In this document: positions 1 to 11,680 of the stretch, piece by piece
How the letters are laid out: every line of letters begins with the position of its first letter
Position numbering within the stretch: the stretch's first letter is position 1
Assembly (NCBI GenBank): GCA_037957365.1
Contig: JARHVA010005488.1
Span: forward strand, 634,501 to 698,500
DNA length: 64,000 nucleotides
Direction of reading: 5' to 3'
Source of the DNA: Torreya grandis
Taxonomy: Eukaryota > Streptophyta > Pinopsida > Cupressales > Taxaceae
Translations under genes and position numbers: made by a program
The notes under the pieces: model-generated
Told to the model about the DNA's origin: nothing
The model's database searches: none
What the model saw: only the letters and a program-made list of their open reading frames with translations

Positions 1-47
1 ACCTTGCATGGAGTTGATGGGAACTATGAATCATTGAGACTCATGAA

Positions 48-53
48 ATAGGA
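48..53. repeat. Candidate target-site duplication of E, left copy
   Basis: ATAGGA, matching 9952-9957 on the other side of E. Four bases (CTAT) lie between it and the TG that I take as the LTR end, so either the LTR end is off by four bases or the flank has mutated. Confidence 0.5.
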
Positions 54-772
54 CTATTGGTGATCTATATTTCACCCTAGTTAGAGGTAGAAGTGTTCAA
101 GTTTTACTTCCAAATCTAATCTAACATGGGACTAACCCTAGGTTATGGGTATCCTATAATGGGGTTAGACCTATAAAAATTTTAATGAGGCTAGCTCCTC
201 TGATGCATCATTTTAACTTGTTCTCACTACTAAAAACTACTAATAACTAGGGAAAGGGGAGAGAGAGATAACATAAAGGGAAAACTAAGCTAAATATGGT
301 GATACACCTAAATTATGGTTGATCCACTCTATTTAAACTCTTAAACAATAATGAAATAAGTAAAATACTAGATTTAGGACTCCAAATATCTATCATATAG
401 TGCTATTTCATGTAGAGGTTCACCAAATGATCAAGAGATAAGGGAGGTGATGAAGAGGTCTAATGCAAGACACTAAATAGTCAAAGTATCCACATGTAGG
501 CTTTAATCAAAAGATATAAAACACTAAACATGACCTACGTAACAAGATCAAATAGTAACTAGGTGACATCAAGAATTGATAAGGGAGAAAAGATATAACA
601 CATATGCAAATTAATTGAAATGCACACACTATACCAGAATAATGAAATCTAAAAGTATTCCTATATTCATCTCAAGAGGTTACAGTTACAAGTTCCATCT
701 TGGCAGAGTTTATTCATGCCCAAGAGAGGGATTAGAGGGATAATTTTTTTATCTCAAAAGCCTCTATATAGA

Positions 773-797
773 AGAGAGAGGGAGAGAGAGAGAGAGG

Positions 798-892
<95 letters not shown>
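773..892. repeat. (GA)n microsatellite in left LTR of E
   Basis: About 120 bp of GA dinucleotides, interrupted near 797-801 and otherwise pure to about 891. It occupies the same place in the LTR as the shorter tract at 7819-7869. The Arg-Glu reading frames across it are artefacts of the repeat. Confidence 0.95.
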
Positions 893-895
<3 letters not shown>

Positions 896-2406
896 TAACC
901 ATGTATAGGAGAGTTGATAAGGGATCCTAGTCATCAAGCAATGTGATGATAGTTCATTATTTCTTTTTGTGCACTTACCTTCTTATAATATGATAACCCT
1001 TATCAACAAACTAAACTTTACTACTTCTAATAGTCCTTAAGCTCTTTTTATTGGCTGAGAGATCCCCACTAGAAAATAAGGGTTTGTTATGCATGGTGAC
1101 AAAGTCTATTTGATTGTAATCAATACCCTTAACTACTTTTCCAACTATTAATTCACCACCTTAGGACCCTAAGCCCACTTATCATGTTCATGAGGATCAA
1201 ATCCTCAAATCCTAAAAATAATAGTGTCAAGCCATGAATGGTGATCATTACCTATTTTGCCTATGATGGAGCCATGTAGACAGATGAGACCCTTTTCATT
1301 AATCACAAATCTACTCCATTTCCATGTTTGGATCATAGGTCCATTTTATAGGTAAAAAACCAATCTAAGACTATTAGTTTTCCCATAGTCATCATATTGA
1401 TATTGACCTATGGGCTACATAGCTCCTTTCATAGATCTAAATAGGACCAAAATAGGTCTATTCCACTTTTTTAATATTCTTAATGGCACCAGTCAATCCC
1501 AAAAATATCTACTCTTGGTCTAATCTAGATCGTGATCTAACTCTATTCCATCTATATTTACTTGCCTCAGTCAAAAACTATCCCTTAGATCTCTATCAAA
1601 AGTGTCTTGGGCCTACCTTTATTTAATTGGTTATCAAAATAAACATGGATACTAACATTATTGACCCATCTTGTATCATTGATCCTGATTTGTATAATAA
1701 GATGTGGCTCATTAATGTTCTACCAACTTGAATGTGCTCATGCCACTTGTCAACCACGTGATTGTTCTCAAGATCCATTGACTCTTTGACTTACTCATGT
1801 TCCATTGATCTTGAATTTATAATTGAACACAATCCATTAATCTATTTGGGCCCATTAACTTGTCTTTACTTGATCATCATTATATTTGATTTGGGCACCT
1901 AATATTTGGATGCTTGTCAAGCCTATGCTCAATCAAGGACCCCCTTGATAATTTTTGAATGAAAATGACTATTTCATGATGCCTAAATTTGACATCTACA
2001 CACCCATAAATATTTGAACCCAAGTGGATTACTATTTATATTGATGTCTCATCTACTTCCCATACATTTTACACACAAAAAGCAATTCTTTTGGATGTTT
2101 TGTTTTGGCCTTTTGCATCGAATAATTTATCTAACAGAAATGACTTCAGGGTTCTACCTTTGAGACAATTTACCTAAAATAATTATGATTTATACTTTTT
2201 TACTATGGGATTGTACAAAATAATTTCTCTAAAATAATTATACCTATGTAACATATGCTTGTAGATAAAATGTTTAAGAGAATCAACCTATAGGGGATTT
2301 GTCATGGATAATTTGTCCAAAAGAAATTGGACTTAGCATTTTTGTAGAATAATTTTTTTGAAACAAACTATTTCCTTGGTATTTTTTCTTTTAAACAACA
2401 TTTTTT

Positions 2407-2540
2407 ATCCTTCAAGACTTTTGTATAGGACACTTTACTAAAAAAGAGACCCTTAAAGATTTTTATATCAGCCACTTTCCTGAAAAATGACCCTTTAAAA
2501 CTTTTGTATCGAGACACTTTGTTGAAGAATGACCCTTTAG
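2407..2540. repeat. 42-bp tandem units in E LTR
   Basis: Three degenerate units of about 42 bp, each carrying a GACCCTT-like start, an ACTTTTGTAT-like middle and a CACTTTNCTGAAAAA-like end. The same units occur at about 9385-9510 in the other LTR, so the array predates insertion. Confidence 0.7.
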
Positions 2541-3118
2541 GAAAATTATTCGGATAATTTTCCTAAAATAAATTACCTTTAGGATTTTAATGTGGACAAA
2601 ATATCCATAAGAATTTATGCCTTTAGGCCTTTTGTTTTAAACAAAATGTCTAAAACAATTTCTGATGCTTAGCCAAAAAACCTAAAATAAATTCCCCAAA
2701 AGAATGAACACTTGGTCAAATAAAGGTCTAAAAGAAATTATCTTTATTCCCACAAAGTATGAAAGAATTACTAAGTAAATACTTGGCCAAAAAAAGGTTT
2801 TATACTTAGATTTTTAACTTGCAGTCTCTTCTATACTTATGAAACTTGCCCTGTTACTAGATCTTTAAAGGCTCAAATAAACTATGAAAACCTTGATTAG
2901 CTTCTTTCTCCATACTTGATCTTAAAAACATGGAATTGCCTATAGAAAAAAATTATATGTGGGCCAAAACTAGCCAATATTTCTAGTGACTCATAGGGAA
3001 TCATGCCTACTATGATTGAGAACCTAGATACTTACATGATTGATCTATTGGGCATGGAGTCAAGTCTCTAATTGACAAGGTTGGCCCTTTCTATAACTTC
3101 CTCTTAAAGTAACAAGGA

Positions 3119-3151
3119 CAAAAAAAAACAAAACAAAACAAAACAAAACAA
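3119..3151. repeat. (AAAAC)n microsatellite
   Basis: A-run followed by about five AAAAC units, ending at AAATCATAG. Confidence 0.9.
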
Positions 3152-3949
3152 ATCATAGTGCCTAAGGCACTTTGTAAAATGAAATAATAGAACAAAAATG
3201 AAATGTGCACAAGGCACTTAGAAGAAAGCATAAAAACCTACCTACCCTAAACTAACCAGTCAGAATGGAACATATACAAAACTATTGACTAGTTACATAA
3301 AATAGTTGCCTTTTCTTACTAATTTATAATGATTTACATGCTTGAGGATAGCCAACCAAATATGGATGAGTGTAAAATGGGCATATTGACAATACACTTC
3401 TCCAAGAAAAAGAACAAAGATAAACTTACCCACCCTATTTTAGTAAATTTCTACTTATTATTAGAAAAGGAAAAGAAGAAACTAAATATAAGTATGGTTG
3501 AAAAACCTATTTGATTGTGCACACATTGAATTAAAATATTTCGAAGATATCCTCTTTGGTTTGGGAGGATGACATGTTTATAATAAAACACTAAAGCAAA
3601 CTTGTTCATAATATATATAGTTGAGTGGATTGCCTAGCGATAGCTATATCCCAAAATCAAGAGCTTCCTTGAGGGCTGTCAATCCACACATTTTAAAAAA
3701 TTAATTTTATAAATAGAATAGAAGATACTCGCATCAATAATCAAAAATATACCAAAATTGAACATAAGAATGCTTTCTAAGAAATATAGACTAGAGATGA
3801 TTAAATTAGTGTTAAAATAATTAATACTAGTTATAAAGAGTTAGGGTATGCTTCAAAAAATTAGAAAGGGGTTTATGAATAGGCAAGAACACAAAAAATT
3901 AGGTTTGGTTGGGGTAGGTAGGTGAAAACAACTTGCTATTTTTCACTAC

Positions 3950-4130
3950 CATAGTGACCATTAGTGGTTGGGTTGACTGTCTATGGTTAAGGTGACTGTC
4001 AACAATCAAGGTGATCATCAGTGGTTGGATAGATCATCAATAGTTAAGGTGCAAATTAGAGATCAAGGTGACCATCGATGGTTAGACAAACCATTGGTGG
4101 TTGAGACAACCATTGATGGTTACTATGTAT
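3950..4130. repeat. Minisatellite, unit about 24 bp, in E
   Basis: About seven degenerate copies of a unit resembling GGTGACCATCAGTGGTTGG, differing mostly by transitions. Two or three further copies lie at about 4640-4710 (GTGATTGTCAGTGGTTAACC and neighbours), so the array is either broken or has spread locally. Confidence 0.75.
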
Positions 4131-5048
4131 GGATATGGGTTGGTAAAAAGGCTGATTGATGACATCCAAAAGATGGATTCTAAGAGATGGGTAAGACCTG
4201 GGTTGATTGAAAAATGGAAATAAAGTAGATGAACACTAAAAAATAAGTACTTATCTTAATATAAGTTAATTGGGTGGATAAGTGAGGTAGTTGACCTATT
4301 GGTGGAATCTAGCTTGATTCTGACAGAGTAACGATATCTGAGAACTTAGTGGAGAGGTGGTGGTAAGTTAGCTCTTTGATGTAGTAGCTAGTTTTCTAGA
4401 TTATTAATAATTATTAACCTATAAGAGGATGATTCTAGATGCATAATTTATTGATCATGATTTCTGATGGGTTTCACCTCCCAACTCCTCTCTTCTTAAA
4501 GGCAAGGTAAGAGAGTTATGACAACACGTGAATTGGGCCTCCTAATCATAACTTGTACATGAAATGGCTCATAATAAGATTTAGCTAAGTTTTTTTTAAA
4601 ATAAAGTTATATGAGTTTACATGTTAGTGGTTGAGGATATGGACCTTGACTATCAATAGTTAGGGTGATTGTCAGTGGTTAACCTAACTGTTGATGGTCA
4701 AGGGTGAAGGGTCAAAAGTGGTTAAAAGCTAGGTTAATCTAGTTAAGTTAAACTAAATATGGGTTAGGTTTACTTAGGTGTTAGAGGGTTTAATGGTCCA
4801 AAGGGGGTCCTAAGGTGGTCTAGGGGAATTATGACATTTGAAATCATGGTGTGTGTCTTTTTAGTGTCTACACACCCAATATGATTAATTGGACATACAA
4901 ACATTATGGTGTGGATAGGAAGCTGATCTTACCCTTTTTGATGCTCAAATATGTACTCTAAATTTAGAAAAACCTATGATGTCTCCTCCTTGGCATATTT
5001 TTCTTGATCTATGTACCTAATAGGACATCCTCTTATCAATAAAAATAT

Positions 5049-5640
5049 TTAACAATCAGATTTTACCTCACTCCTACACTTTGTTGCTTTATTATTATGC
5101 CTGGTAGGCATAGTTAAATCATAGTCTTCTTGAAGCACATGCTTATATTGAAATATTTGTTCATCCTCAAGGTTCCATTCCATCACACAAGGTGGTGGTT
5201 CATCAAAATGCAATTCTTGAGCACTCAAAATGTATTCATCATCAACCTCACTCAGGATCTCATCTTGTTCTTGAACTATAAATGAGGGTTGATTTGAACA
5301 TCCAAGGTCCAAAAAGATACCTTTGTCTTGCTTAAGGTCTGATTTCCATTCATCTCTAATTTATCAGGGCTATTTTCATGTGACAACTCACCCTAAAGTG
5401 AACCATCCTTTGGTTCCTAGTTATGATCTTCTTTTGGATCTATGGAGAATGGAATTTTAGTAGTCCATTAAAGGTCTACTCCATTTTAAACTTGAGGATT
5501 GTCCTCATTAGGATCTAGTTCATTCATGTCAAAACCATACCAATAAGGTTGACTCAAACCTAACCCTTTCCCTTTTGATTGAAGTGGGTTACCTATTATG
5601 ATTTCCTCATCATAGATAATTGCATTGTCTTCTTCAGGTT
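5049..5640 (-). pseudogene. Broken acidic ORF of element E
   Basis: The minus strand has an 87-codon open stretch (5312 to 5049) rich in Glu and Asp, for example DEILSEVDDEYILSAQELH. Further acidic and asparagine-rich fragments lie upstream to about 5640, separated by stops and frameshifts. No domain is recognised. It lies downstream, on the minus strand, of the proline/tyrosine-rich frame at 6208-6957, so the two may be the ends of one ancestral gag-like protein. That link is inference. Confidence 0.4.
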
Positions 5641-6207
5641 CATCTATGACTTCAAGCTCCTCCTCTATCCTTTATACATCAAGTTATTTATCTAAGAGGG
5701 AGACAATGGAAGGGTGAAGAAGTTCACCTTTCTTGTAGCTTATGAGAGTATCCTTTTATGTATGGACTTTAAAGCTCACCTCATCTTTTTGAAAGCCTTT
5801 CTGAATTGACTTCCATGGGGGAAAAGTGTAAGAAGTAACCTCTTTTTCTTAAACTAATTCATAGACCTCTATGACTAATACCTCCTTTTTGTCATACCTT
5901 ATATGACTAACTTTCATGAGGGGAATGTGTTAGAAATAGATGCCTTTTCTTGATTTTGTCTCTCTTCCTCTTTCCTCATTTTTATCTCTAATTCCTTGAT
6001 TTATCTATCTATATTCTCTTTGAAAAGTCTCTCTTTAAGGTGATTAGTGTCCTCATGAATATTAGGAACACAAGAGGGCTAGTATGAGATACAAGAGGAT
6101 TCTTGAAGAAGATAAGTAGGATCCTATATATCATAAATATGTTGTTCCACAATAATCTCTTTCTTTCTCTCATAACTTTCTCAAATATATTTTCAGGAAG
6201 GAAAGGT

Positions 6208-6957
6208 CTAAGGAACACATGAATAACTTGGCATATAAGATGGGTCACTTGGAGTAGTCCCTTGGGGAGGAATGGGTGGCACATAATAAGGTTGAGGTGG
6301 TGTATATGAAGGCATATAATATTGGTGAGGTTGGACTTGATATTCTCCAAGGCTTTTTATCTTATCCTTAATGCTTTGAATGTAACTACCTACATCCATC
6401 ATCTCACCCATGAGATTGTTCCAATTTGTTGTCTCAATAGGTGCCCATTTTCCTTTTACTTGTTGTAATGACTCTCTCACATGAAGAATCAGGTGAGAAG
6501 AGACATCTTGGCCATAACACTTTTTTTAGCACAATTCTAATGCATGATTTTTAAGGCTCACTAAAGTTTACTTAAGTGATGGTATGGATGGCTCATGATA
6601 GGGTTGGTAAGGAGAAATATTATGATGGGTTTTCTATTCATATTGATGATTAGGGCAATACTCCTGCATATGTGATTGATATAATTAATCATATTGTTAG
6701 TGATAGTCATGAAGAAGGTAAAATCCATTCCCTTGATAATAAGGATCATGAAAAACTTGAAAAGGCTCCTCATAACTTTGACATAAATATTGGTAGGGCT
6801 GATTAGGCTCATATAGATCATGAGGATAAAATTGGGGATGCTGATAAGGAGGTGGATAATAGGGATATTCACCATAGTTATTTATATTAATATCATATGT
6901 TAAATGAGATGTAGGAGCTAACTAAATTTTTTGATAAAATATACCTGGTCCACTCAT
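6208..6957 (-). pseudogene. Proline/tyrosine-rich gag-like ORF of element E, broken
   Basis: On the minus strand an ATG at 6957 opens a frame beginning MSGPGIFYQ that continues in the same frame to a stop near 6208, with several internal stops. The C-terminal 90 codons are open. The composition is unusual: many Tyr, Pro, Gln and His (YPYYPPPYQHPQFYPHDLY; QPHQYYMPSYTPPQPYYVPP), with a short helical-looking stretch between (NNLMGEMMDVGSYIQSIKDK). It starts about 105 bases inside the primer-binding site, where gag is normally found. I recognise no Retrotrans_gag fold or zinc knuckle, so gag-like is a positional guess. The frame is preserved across about 250 codons despite decay, which argues that it was once translated. 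Confidence 0.5.
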
Positions 6958-7061
6958 AACCAAAAGCTTTGATTTAGAGTCATCATTGCTACTAACTACT
7001 TAATTTCAAAAGCTAATTAGAGGAAAGACACACCAAGATCTTTCCACTCTTTTGGACCTTG

Positions 7062-7079
7062 GTCCCATTAGGCATGCTA
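7062..7079 (-). other. Primer-binding site of E
   Basis: Minus strand TAGCATGCCTAATGGGAC, starting 4 nt after the end of the 5' LTR (ATTC spacer). It aligns with the primer site of D (TGGCACGCCTGGTGGGAC) with only G-to-A and C-to-T differences, and with that of B. It is not the initiator-Met type. Confidence 0.7.
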
Positions 7080-7083
7080 GAAT

Positions 7084-7815
7084 TGTTAGAGATCTAGATT
7101 TCACCCTAGATAGAAGTAGAAGTGTTTAGACCCTACTTCCAAATCTAGTCCAACAAGGAATTGACCCCAAGCTATGGGTATCATACAATGGGGTTAGACC
7201 TCTAGGATTTTTAATGAGGATAGATCCTCTGATGCATCATTTTAGCTCATTTCCATTACTAAAACCTACTAATTATTAGGGAAAGGGGAGAGAGAGATAA
7301 CATGAAATGGAAAACTAAGCTAAAGATGGTAATGCACCTAAATTATGGTTGGTCCACTCTATTTAAATTCTTAAACACTAATGAAATAAGTAAAAGATCA
7401 GATATAAGACTAAATATCTATCATACATCAATATTTCATTCAGAGGTTCACCAAATGATCAAGAGTTAAGGAAAGTTATGGATATATTTAATACAAAAAA
7501 CTAACCAATCAAAGTATCCACATGTAGGCTTTAATAAAAATATGTAGAACACTAAACATGACCTACATAACAAGATCAACTAGTGACTAGGTTAGATCAA
7601 GACTTGATAAGGGAGAAAAGATATACTACATATGCAAATCAATTGACATGTACACACTATACTAGAAAAATGAAATTTGAAAGTAGTATTGTATTCATCT
7701 CAAGAGGTTACAGTTATAGGCTCCATCTTGGTAGTTTTTAGTCATGCCAAAGAGAGGGATCAAAGGTTCCTTTTTTGGGATCAAAATCCTCTATATATAA
7801 CAAAAAGGGGGGGGG

Positions 7816-7872
<57 letters not shown>

Positions 7873-9951
7873 GAACAATGCATAAGATATTAGATAAAGG
7901 ATCCTAGTCACCAATCAATGTGATGATAGTTAATTAGCTCCTTTTGTACATGTGCCTTCTTCCAATAATTTAACCCTTATCAATAAGCCAACCTTCACTT
8001 ATTCTAATAGTCTTTGAGATACTTTCATTGGTGGAAATATCCTCACTAGAAGACAAGGATTTGTTATGCATGGTGACAAAGTCTATTTGAGTAGAATCAA
8101 TGCCCTTAACTACTTTTCTAACTATCATTTCACCACCTTAGGACCCTAAGCCCACTTAACATTTTCATGAGGATTAAATCCTCAAATTCTAAAACTGACA
8201 GTGTCATACCATAAATAGTGGTTAGTACCTATTTTATTGATTATGGAACCACGTCGATAGATGAGACCCTTTGAATTAATCATAAATCTATGCCATTTTC
8301 ATGTTCAGATCATAGGTCCATTCTATAGGTAGAAAATAAATCTAAGACTATTGGTTTTCTCATAGATGTCATATTGATGCTGACCTATAGACTATATAGC
8401 TCCTTTTTTAGATCTAAATAGGCCCACAATAGGTCCATTACACTTTTTTTAGAGTGTTAATGGTTCTTATAAATCCCAAAATATCTACTCTTGGTTTAAT
8501 CTAGATCATGCTCAAACTTTGTTCCTCCATATTTGCTCACCTTGGTCAAAAACTATCCCTTCAACCTCCATTAAAAGTGTTCTTGGCCTACCTTTATTTA
8601 ATAGGCTTATGAAATCAAGTTGAATATTGACCTTATTGACCCATCTCATGCCATTGATCTTGATTTATATAATAAAATGTGGTTCATCAATCTTCTATCA
8701 ACTTGAACGTGCTCATGCCACTTATCAACCATGCATCTATTCTCAAGATATGATAACCCTATAACTTACTTACATGTTATTGATCTTGAATCCATGATTG
8801 AATGTGAGCCATTGATTTTTTTGGGCCCATTAACCTATCTTTACCTGCTTACCATTAGATTTGATCTAGGCACCCAAAATTTTGACACTTGTCAAGCCTA
8901 CACTCAATTAGGGACCCCTTTGATGATTTTTAAATACAAACAGCTATTTCATGAGGGCCAACTTTGGCGTCCATGTACCCATCAATATTTAGACCCCAAT
9001 GGATGATTTTTGAACTTGAACATCTTATCTACTTCCCATGTATTTTCCCTACAATAAGTAATTCTTTTAGATTTTGTGTTTTAGCCTTTTACATCAATCA
9101 ATTTTATTCGATGGAAATGACTTCAAGCTTTTGCCTTCAGGATAATATCCTCTAAAAATTTGCTTTGTATTTTTTAATATGAGTTTTGTGAAAAGTATTT
9201 CTTTGAAATAATTCTACCTTTGAAACCTATGCTTGCAGATAAAATGTTTGAGAGAATGAGCGTGTAGGGGATTTATTGTGGATAATTTATCCAAAAGAAT
9301 TTGGACTTAGCATTTTTATAGAATTTTTTTTATGAAACAAACTATTTCCTCAGTATTTTTTCTTTCTAAAAACATTTATGACCCTTTAGAACTTTTTCAT
9401 AGGATACTTTGCTAAAAAAAGACCCTTCATGATTTTTATATCAGCCACTTTCCCAAAAAATGACCCTTCGAGACTTTTATATTATGACACTTTATTGAAG
9501 AATGACCCTTCAAAAAAATTATTCAGATATTTTTCTTAAAATAAATAACCTTTAGGATTTTACTATGGATAAATTGTCTACAAGAATTTATACCTTTGGG
9601 TTTTTTGTTTTAGACAAAATATCTGAAATAATTCCTAATGCTTAGCCAAAAGCCATGAAACAAATTCCATGAAAGAATGAATGCTTTGTCAAATAAAGGT
9701 CTAAAATAAATTATCTTTATCCCCACAAAGTCTAAAATATTTACCAATTAAAGGCTTAGCCAAAAAAGGATTTTGTAATTAACTTCTTATCTTTTAGGCT
9801 CTATTGAACTTGTACAATTTACCTTACTACTAGATTTTTGAAGGCTCATATGAACTATGAAAACCCTGCTTAGCTTCCTACTCCATACTTGATCTCCAGA
9901 ACATGGCATTGCGTCTAGACAAAAAAAAAATATGTGGGCCAAAATTGGCCA
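7084..9951 (-). repeat. 5' LTR of E (right copy)
   Basis: About 2.87 kb, homologous to 58-2976. It contains a 12-base G run followed by (GA)n at about 7807-7869 and the 42-bp units near 9385-9510. Its right edge, GGCCA, is followed directly by ATAGGA. Plus-strand ORFs inside it (for example about 8731-9006) have no counterpart conserved as coding in the other copy. No gene is seen. Confidence 0.85.
7807..7869. repeat. G-run plus (GA)n microsatellite in right LTR of E
   Basis: Twelve G followed by about 51 bp of GA, less than half the length of the tract at the same place in the other LTR. Confidence 0.95.
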
Positions 9952-9957
9952 ATAGGA
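9952..9957. repeat. Candidate target-site duplication of E, right copy
   Basis: ATAGGA directly after the LTR end GGCCA. See 48-53. Confidence 0.55.
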
Positions 9958-10508
9958 ACACTGGGCAAAGGTTTAAAAGTAGGAATCTTGAAGACACCAT
10001 AGTCTTGGAATTGTTCAAAATTCTAAGGCTTAGTATCACCTTTAATCCTATTGATAGCTCCATTATAAGGGAATTTAATGCATTGGTAGGTAGAATAAGT
10101 AACTAGTCTCATATGATGATTTCATGGCCTACCAAAAAAAATATTGTAAGATAGAGGAAAGTTAAATATCATCACCTTAACATGAATGGTGATAGGTGGG
10201 ATGGTAATGGGAAGCTACACACAACCTAAAAGAGTCATATACCTTTGATAATAACCTTTACATGTATTTCATGTGGATTTGAGATTACATTTATAATACT
10301 CAAGGGTTTTGATGAAATTGAGAGAGTTAACACAAGTGCCATAATCCTTGTCAATCAAGGCACACTTGACTTGGATATTGCTGATTTGGACACTAATGAA
10401 TAGAGGAGGATCATCCACATGAAGTAGAATATCATTGGGAATTATAGAAGCAATGGGAAATTTTAAGGAAAGAGAAGTGTCTATTATTTCATCAACATAA
10501 ATGGACAT
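9958..10508 (-). pseudogene. Retropepsin-like protease fragment of F
   Basis: On the minus strand an open stretch (10508-10269) includes DDPPLFISVQISNIQVKCAL followed by IDKDYG, the position of the retropepsin D-S/T-G loop. After a frame change, LSYNIFFGRP and a stretch ending in YQCIKFPYNG correspond to the ILLGRPW and tail motifs that close plant gypsy proteases. The active-site triad appears altered (IDKDYG in place of a DTG-like signature) and there are stops, so the protein is dead. It is followed by a pro-rich linker ending in KPLPSVPI, where E is inserted. The family role is cleavage of Gag-Pol; the assignment rests on the paired motifs. Confidence 0.65.
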
Positions 10509-11680
10509 TCTTCATATTTTTGCAATATGATATCTTTAAATCTAGATAAGGGTGATTCACGTCCTGCAAGGGAAGGATGAGGGATGTTCATTTTGAAAAA
10601 AAGTTACATGAGATGGTTTTGATGAGATGGAGAAGTCCTCATAATCTCAAGAAATGGGATTTGGGGTGGGATATTAGTGAGATTCATGATGGGATCCCAC
10701 TCATCATAAACCATAAGAAGATTGATATAAATAGTTTTATAGTGTTGAATGAGGTCTTTAGAAGGAGGAGTTGAGGTGCATTGGAATTTATGTTGATAAG
10801 AAGGAGAAGGTTTAGAAAAAGGTTCTAAATTATGTTGAGAAGATGAAGCAGTTGGTTTTTGGAATCATTAGAGGAAGCATTAATAGAGTCTTGACTATCA
10901 TTAGTATTAGGTAAATAAGATAGAAGGATTATATAAATAGAATGGGAAGTGTTATCCAAGGGAGAAGTGGGAATTGGGTCATCAAAATTTATAAAATCAT
11001 CTTACCCCAACTCATTTAAGTGAGTTGGAGAAGAATCTTGGATAACATGAAATGTGTGAGAAAATGGAGGGGTGTAGATAGGTTGAGGATCAATGAAATA
11101 AAACATCATTTTCATATTAGTCATATTAACCACATTTTCTTCAAGAGTTAGATAAACAAGACTTTCTACATTATTGGTGGAAGGGGTGCGCTTGTCTTGG
11201 TGATTTTGGTTATTTGGAAGAGGGTATTTATAGATGGCCACATGAGTATTAGCTTACTTGAGATTTAGTATTAGTTTCATGGGATTTAAAAGCAATGTCA
11301 TAGGCTTGTTGACATTTTTGAATGATAGAATCATGGTCAAATTATGAAGATGCCTACATTTCTTATGAGAATGACCCTAACTAACATGAAACCAATAAAA
11401 TTTATTGGGATCATACTAAGATTCCATAGGAAGAGTTGGATCAAGTTCTCATGGAAGATGCCTAGGTAGACATTTGAGTAATTCAACTAAGGATAAAGGT
11501 TTGTGAACATTGATATTTTTAGATGAATAAAAATGAGGATTTGTGTATTGTTGAGAAGAGGGAATTGGTTCTAAAGATTGGTTAGGAACAACTTGAATAG
11601 TGTGAATGGTGTCATAACATTCTATGAAACCATCATTGGTACCATGATGATGATGATTATTATTAATAAGATATGAGTAC
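10509..11680 (-). pseudogene. Gag-to-protease linker region of F
   Basis: Minus-strand fragments, the longest 79 codons (11241-11002), contain a Pro/Thr-rich stretch (QPIYTPPFSHTFH) and many Asn and Ser residues. No domain is visible. Its place between gag and protease motifs makes it the linker of the F polyprotein, heavily broken by stops and frameshifts. Confidence 0.4.

Larger units (their letters stand above)
58..2976 (-). repeat. 3' LTR of E (left copy)
   Basis: About 2.9 kb, alignable over its whole length with 7084-9951; sampled stretches are roughly 80-85% identical. It contains a GA microsatellite (about 773-892), a run of three 42-bp tandem units (about 2407-2540), and long AT-rich stretches without a convincing ORF. 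The right boundary is where the two copies stop matching, after GGGCCAAAACTAGCCA. No gene is seen in it. Confidence 0.85.
2977..4990 (-). other. 3' non-coding interior of E
   Basis: AT-rich interior between the left LTR and the first coding-like stretch. It holds an (AAAAC)n run and a GGTGACCATCANTGGTT-type minisatellite (both listed separately). Short ORFs here carry no recognisable domain. No polypurine tract is seen next to the LTR. Confidence 0.6.
58..9951 (-). mobile_element. Element E: LARD-like LTR retrotransposon
   Basis: Two long direct repeats (58-2976 and 7084-9951) bracket a 4.1-kb interior that lacks any recognisable protease, RT or integrase. Each repeat runs TG to CA on the plus strand (so also TG to CA on the minus). 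The minus orientation is chosen because an 18-nt primer site (TAGCATGCCTAATGGGAC) starts 4 nt inside the right repeat on the minus strand, and because the only proline/tyrosine-rich reading frame runs on the minus strand. Long LTRs with a non-coding or rudimentary interior is the LARD architecture. The element interrupts the protease-to-RT region of gypsy relic F. ATAGGA occurs on both sides (48-53 and 9952-9957) as a probable target duplication, although 4 bases separate it from the left LTR end. No polypurine tract was recognised. Confidence 0.85.

Noticed and set aside
716..898. ORF of Arg-Glu repeats
   Set aside because: Translation of a GA microsatellite; no protein meaning. The same applies to 7677-7907.
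8731..9155. Plus-strand ORFs within the right LTR of E
   Set aside because: The homologous stretch in the left LTR is interrupted, so the frame is not conserved.
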